DNA of 9,261 bases from Acidobacteriaceae bacterium. GTDB taxonomy: Bacteria > Acidobacteriota > Terriglobia > Terriglobales > Acidobacteriaceae. Under the pieces are notes generated by a model. It was not told the DNA's origin. It did no database searches and saw only the letters and a list, made by a program, of their open reading frames with translations. The position numbers were made by a program, and so were the translations under genes. This document shows positions 7,241 through 9,261 of the stretch, one piece after another (the first letter of the stretch is position 1; each line of letters opens with the position of its first letter). The DNA is taken from the NCBI GenBank assembly GCA_030040395.1, contig JASHTU010000377.1, positions 1-9,261 on the forward strand, read 5' to 3'.

Positions 7241-7267
7241 ACACGCGTCATCTCCCTGAGGACAGAC

Positions 7268-7309
7268 ACTCGCGATTGCGAGATTGAGTTAACAGTACTC
7301 GCGATCGAG
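7268..7309 (+). promoter_or_regulatory. Paired dyad sites upstream of the DUF362 gene
   Basis: ACTCGCGAT occurs at 7268-7276 and again at 7297-7305, 29 bp apart. Each copy is part of a small dyad: CTCGC-GATT-GCGAG (7269-7282) and CTCG-CGAT-CGAG (7298-7309). Two similar symmetric sites on nearly the same helical face, about 60-100 bp before the start codon, look like a regulator binding pair. No regulator gene is in the window. Confidence 0.4.
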
Positions 7310-7354
7310 AAATTCAGCTTCCCCGCTTTTTGAAGAGACCTGATCCGCGGAGAT

Positions 7355-7361
7355 GGAGAGG
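7355..7361 (+). promoter_or_regulatory. Ribosome binding site of the DUF362 gene
   Basis: GGAGAGG ends 9 bases before the ATG at 7371. It overlaps the in-frame ATG at 7353, whose own upstream CGGAG touches the start codon and is badly spaced. This favours the start at 7371. Confidence 0.5.
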
Positions 7362-7370
7362 TTGGCTGAG

Positions 7371-8558
7371 ATGAAATCGATTGCTTCTCGCAGAGAGTTC
7401 CTCGGCGCCATGGGAATGGCCGCCGGCGCCTACATCGCAGGGCCCGCCTTGCTCAACGCCGAGACATTGAACGCGAGCCGGGTGGCCATCGGCATGTGTC
7501 CCGAATACAACCATCAGGTGGCGGAAACTCTCGCCACGATGTTCGACCAGCTGGGCGGGCTGCAGCGCCTGGTCCGGGGCAAGACCGTCGCCATCAAGCT
7601 CAACCTGACCGGCCCGCCCACCGGCAACCGCCTGGGCGATATGCCCAACGCCATGACCCACTGGGTTCACCCCGAGGTCATTGGAGCCGTCGTTCATCTT
7701 ATGGGCCAAGCCGGAGCGCAGCGCGTGCGTCTGCTGGAAAGCTCGCCCAACGGGACCAAATCGCTCCAGGAGTTTATGGCCGCCGCAGGCTGGAATCCCG
7801 GTGAATTTGTGAGCGCCGGCCACAACGTGGAGTTCGAAAACACCAACTTCCTGGGCAGCGGCAAGAGCTATGCCCGCTTCATGGTCCCTTACGGCGGCCT
7901 GCTGTACACCGGCTTCGACCTCAACCACTCGTACCGGGATACGGACGTCTTTGTCTCGCTGGCCAAGCTCAAGGAGCATCGCACCGCGGGCATTACGCTC
8001 TCCATGAAGAACTGCTTCGGCACCACTCCCTGCACCATCTACAGCCAGCAGTCGCCGGAGGATGAGCCCAGTATCGTTCCCGTCGGCTATCGCATGGACA
8101 TGCACCTGGGCAGCCGCGTTCCGCCCAAGAGCGCGCCCCAGCCCGCGGTGGATTTCGCCACCTGGTCCCACGACCCCGGCTACCGCATGCCGCGGATCGT
8201 CACCGACGTGGTCTCCTCCCGGCCCATCCATCTGGCCATCATCGACGGCGTCCACACCATTCAGGGTGGCGAACTGCCGCAGCAGAGCCCCAAGTTCGTC
8301 CACCAGGCTATTCATCCCGGCGTGCTCATTGCCGGGCTCAACTGCGTCTCCACTGACGCCGTCGCCACCGCCGTGATGGGCTTCGATCCCATGGCCGACC
8401 GGGGCACGCCGCCTTTCGAGACCTGCGACAGCACACTTAAACTGGCCGAGCACGTGGGCGTGGGCGCGCGCGACCTGAGGCGCATCGAGGTTCTCGGAAC
8501 GCCCATCGCCAAGGCCCGCTGCCCCTTCCGTCCCCTCTCGCAATTGATGCAAGCCTGA
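7371..8558 (+). CDS. Tat-exported DUF362 domain protein
   Basis: A 395-residue protein. It starts MKSIASRREFLGAMGMAAG, a clear twin-arginine signal (SRREFL, residues 6-11) with a hydrophobic core and a likely cut near LNAET at about residue 30. The rest carries DUF362 hallmarks: KTVAIKLNLTGPP early, LAKLKEHRTAGITLSMKNCFG in the middle, LAIIDGVHTIQGGE late, and NCVSTDAVATAVMGFDP near the end. In this family such motifs are linked to a conserved fold, and some members carry ferredoxin domains. Here there is no CxxCxxCxxxC cluster, so it is the stand-alone form. Tat export implies folding, and perhaps cofactor loading, in the cytoplasm. The biochemical activity is unknown. The ATG at 7353 is an alternative start (401 residues). 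It appears monocistronic, with a long regulatory region before it and a hairpin after it. Confidence 0.88.
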   Translation: MKSIASRREFLGAMGMAAGAYIAGPALLNAETLNASRVAIGMCPEYNHQVAETLATMFDQLGGLQRLVRGKTVAIKLNLTGPPTGNRLGDMPNAMTHWVHPEVIGAVVHLMGQAGAQRVRLLESSPNGTKSLQEFMAAAGWNPGEFVSAGHNVEFENTNFLGSGKSYARFMVPYGGLLYTGFDLNHSYRDTDVFVSLAKLKEHRTAGITLSMKNCFGTTPCTIYSQQSPEDEPSIVPVGYRMDMHLGSRVPPKSAPQPAVDFATWSHDPGYRMPRIVTDVVSSRPIHLAIIDGVHTIQGGELPQQSPKFVHQAIHPGVLIAGLNCVSTDAVATAVMGFDPMADRGTPPFETCDSTLKLAEHVGVGARDLRRIEVLGTPIAKARCPFRPLSQLMQA

Positions 8559-8559
8559 C

Positions 8560-8622
8560 CCTTCGACCGGCTCCAATCTCCGGGCGCTCGCTTGAGCGAG
8601 CGTCCGGGCTGAGGATGACAGG
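8560..8622. repeat. Possible dispersed intergenic (REP-like) element
   Basis: CCCTTCGACCGGCTC (8560-8574) and GGCTGAGGATGACAG (8607-8622) bracket the hairpin. The phrases TTCGAC...CTC and CTGAGGATGACA resemble short palindromic repeats I remember between genes in several high-GC phyla. Only one copy lies in this window, so its repeat status is an inference. Confidence 0.35.
8580..8607 (+). terminator. Strong hairpin after the DUF362 gene
   Basis: CCGGGCGCTCGCT (8580-8592) pairs with AGCGAGCGTCCGG (8595-8607) through 13 positions, including one G-T wobble (8584/8603). It begins 22 bp after the DUF362 stop. No T-run follows (GCTGAGGATGAC instead), so it may act as a mRNA 3' end stabiliser or be part of a dispersed repeat. 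Confidence 0.5.
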
Positions 8623-8662
8623 CGTGGTGGAGGGCTCGTGCGGCCCTAACTCCTGACCACAA

Positions 8663-8690
8663 ATCATGAAGCGCGGATCATGAAGCGCGG
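8663..8690. repeat. Perfect 14-bp tandem repeat
   Basis: ATCATGAAGCGCGG occurs twice head to tail (8663-8676 and 8677-8690) with no mismatch, in the leader region 75-102 bp before the DinB-like gene. The ATGs inside open only tiny frames (MKRGS and MKRGPSP) without ribosome sites, so they are not genes. Confidence 0.8.
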
Positions 8691-8752
8691 ACCGAGCCCG
8701 TGACCTTTTCCGGTTGCTGCGATCCAACCGGGAGGCCCCCATCTCAATCCCT

Positions 8753-8757
8753 GAGGT
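8753..8757 (+). promoter_or_regulatory. Ribosome binding site of the DinB-like gene
   Basis: GAGGT ends 7 bases before the ATG at 8765. It supports this start, which opens directly into a signal peptide. Confidence 0.6.
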
Positions 8758-8764
8758 CGCTCCC

Positions 8765-9261
8765 ATGAGGAAACTGGTTTTTTTGCTTGTCCTCGCTGTA
8801 CCTTTCACTGCCCGGGCTCAGAACAAGAAACCGCCTACCGATTTGCGCGGGATCCTGCTTGAGGATCTGCGCACCACGCACGGCCAGGAAGACTGGTTTG
8901 TTCCGGCGAACGTGGCCGTTGCGGGTTTGACCGCCGACCAGGCCAACTGGACGCCGGGCAAGGGCAGCCACTCGGTGGGCCAGCTCGCTTACCATCTCTG
9001 GTTCTGGGACTCGCGCGCGCTGGCCGACTTCAAGGGCGAGAAGTCGCCAGCCTTCAGCGGCAATAACGACGAGACCTTTGACAACTTCAACCCCGCGCAG
9101 TGGGACGACTTGGTGAAGAAGCTCGATCAGGTGATGGCCGACTGGGAGACGACCGTGACGGCGGCCGACGACCAGACACTGGCGGCTAAGGCATCGCTGA
9201 TAGAGCACGTGGCGGCGCACAACGCCTACCACATTGGCCAGATTCTGTACGTGCGCAAGCA
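8765..9261 (+). CDS. Exported DinB-superfamily protein (3' partial)
   Basis: The first 165 residues of a gene that runs past the window edge. It starts MRKLVFLLVLAVPFTARAQN, a signal peptide with a likely cut after Ala18. Next comes a four-helix DinB/YfiT-like domain. The helix at about residues 70-81 (SVGQLAYHLWFWD) carries His77, and the segment HVAAHNAYHIGQI (148-160) carries His152 and His156. These three match the metal-binding His triad of DinB-fold proteins. Aromatic residues near them (Trp79, Trp81, Tyr155) are usual. Family members are metal-dependent transferases or hydrolases often using small thiols. The substrate here cannot be told, and export to the periplasm makes a bacillithiol or mycothiol transferase less likely. 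About the last helix is missing. It is a separate transcription unit or loosely linked to the DUF362 gene 206 bp upstream. Confidence 0.85.
   Translation, partial: MRKLVFLLVLAVPFTARAQNKKPPTDLRGILLEDLRTTHGQEDWFVPANVAVAGLTADQANWTPGKGSHSVGQLAYHLWFWDSRALADFKGEKSPAFSGNNDETFDNFNPAQWDDLVKKLDQVMADWETTVTAADDQTLAAKASLIEHVAAHNAYHIGQILYVRK

Larger units (their letters stand above)
6502..7370. other. Non-coding region between divergent genes
   Basis: About 870 bp lie between the start of the 1056-aa gene (minus) and the start of the DUF362 gene (plus). Open frames here are short (at most 124 codons). They are rich in Arg, Pro, Ser and His, overlap one another on both strands, and lack ribosome sites and domains, so I call none. 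The region should hold the promoters of both flanking genes. It contains dyads at 6628-6656, 6670-6695, 6967-6979 and 7222-7240, a terminator-like hairpin at 6850-6870, an 8-bp palindrome GCGATCGC at 7040-7047, three 30-bp tandem repeats at 7121-7210, and paired dyads at 7268-7309. Confidence 0.7.

Noticed and set aside
6870..7244. A 124-codon minus-strand frame in the intergenic region
   Set aside because: Trp/Arg/His/Pro-rich translation of the tandem repeats and dyads. No ribosome site, no domain, and it overlaps competing frames on both strands.
7280..7312. Promoter with TTGAGT at 7284 as the -35 box
   Set aside because: The element 17 bp downstream is GAGAAA, a poor -10. The TACAAT at 7209-7214 is a better candidate.
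7314..8576. A 420-codon open frame antisense to the whole DUF362 gene
   Set aside because: It is longer than the real gene but has no recognisable domain and is Gly/His/Ala-rich. It is explained by high GC at third positions. The plus strand has a Tat signal and family motifs.
8666..8700. Tiny leader peptides MKRGS and MKRGPSP
   Set aside because: Too short, with no ribosome sites and no regulatory residue pattern. They arise from the 14-bp repeat.
8437..8808. A 123-codon minus-strand frame across the DUF362/DinB gap
   Set aside because: It overlaps the ends of two well-supported plus-strand genes and translates the hairpin region. No domain is visible.

Overview
The window most likely comes from a high-GC Acidobacteriota genome, probably a soil or metagenome lineage. 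The best pointer is a VWA protein with the layout of the 'VWFA-related Acidobacterial domain' family, supported by large uncharacterised exported proteins with signal peptides ending in ...AQ, a Tat-exported DUF362 protein and an exported DinB-fold protein. No database search was possible, so the taxon is an inference.

Layout. (1) Positions 1-2177, plus strand: the 3' part of a DsbD/ScsB-type membrane thiol:disulfide reductase (5' end outside the window), then 83 bp later an exported thioredoxin-fold redoxin. These look like a membrane electron donor and its periplasmic client. A hairpin at 2196-2221 separates them from the convergent block. (2) Positions 2232-6501, minus strand: a 1056-residue exported protein I do not recognise, followed by a VWA protein. 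The VWA start codon lies inside the end of the upstream gene, so the two are probably translationally coupled. (3) Positions 6502-7370: about 870 bp between divergent genes with no convincing gene. It holds several dyads, a terminator-like hairpin, three tandem 30-bp repeats and two similar dyads just upstream of the next gene. (4) Positions 7371-8558, plus strand: a Tat-signal DUF362 protein. (5) Positions 8559-8764: a strong hairpin flanked by motifs resembling dispersed intergenic repeats, plus a perfect 14-bp tandem repeat. (6) Position 8765 to the end, plus strand: an exported DinB-like protein cut by the window edge.

Every protein here appears to be membrane-bound or exported, so the window is an envelope/periplasm neighbourhood. 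The part most likely to be undescribed is the overlapping pair of the 1056-residue exported protein and the VWA protein with a degenerate metal site. The second candidate is the repeat-rich control region upstream of the DUF362 gene. No CRISPR array, tRNA, rRNA, transposase or phage gene was seen.
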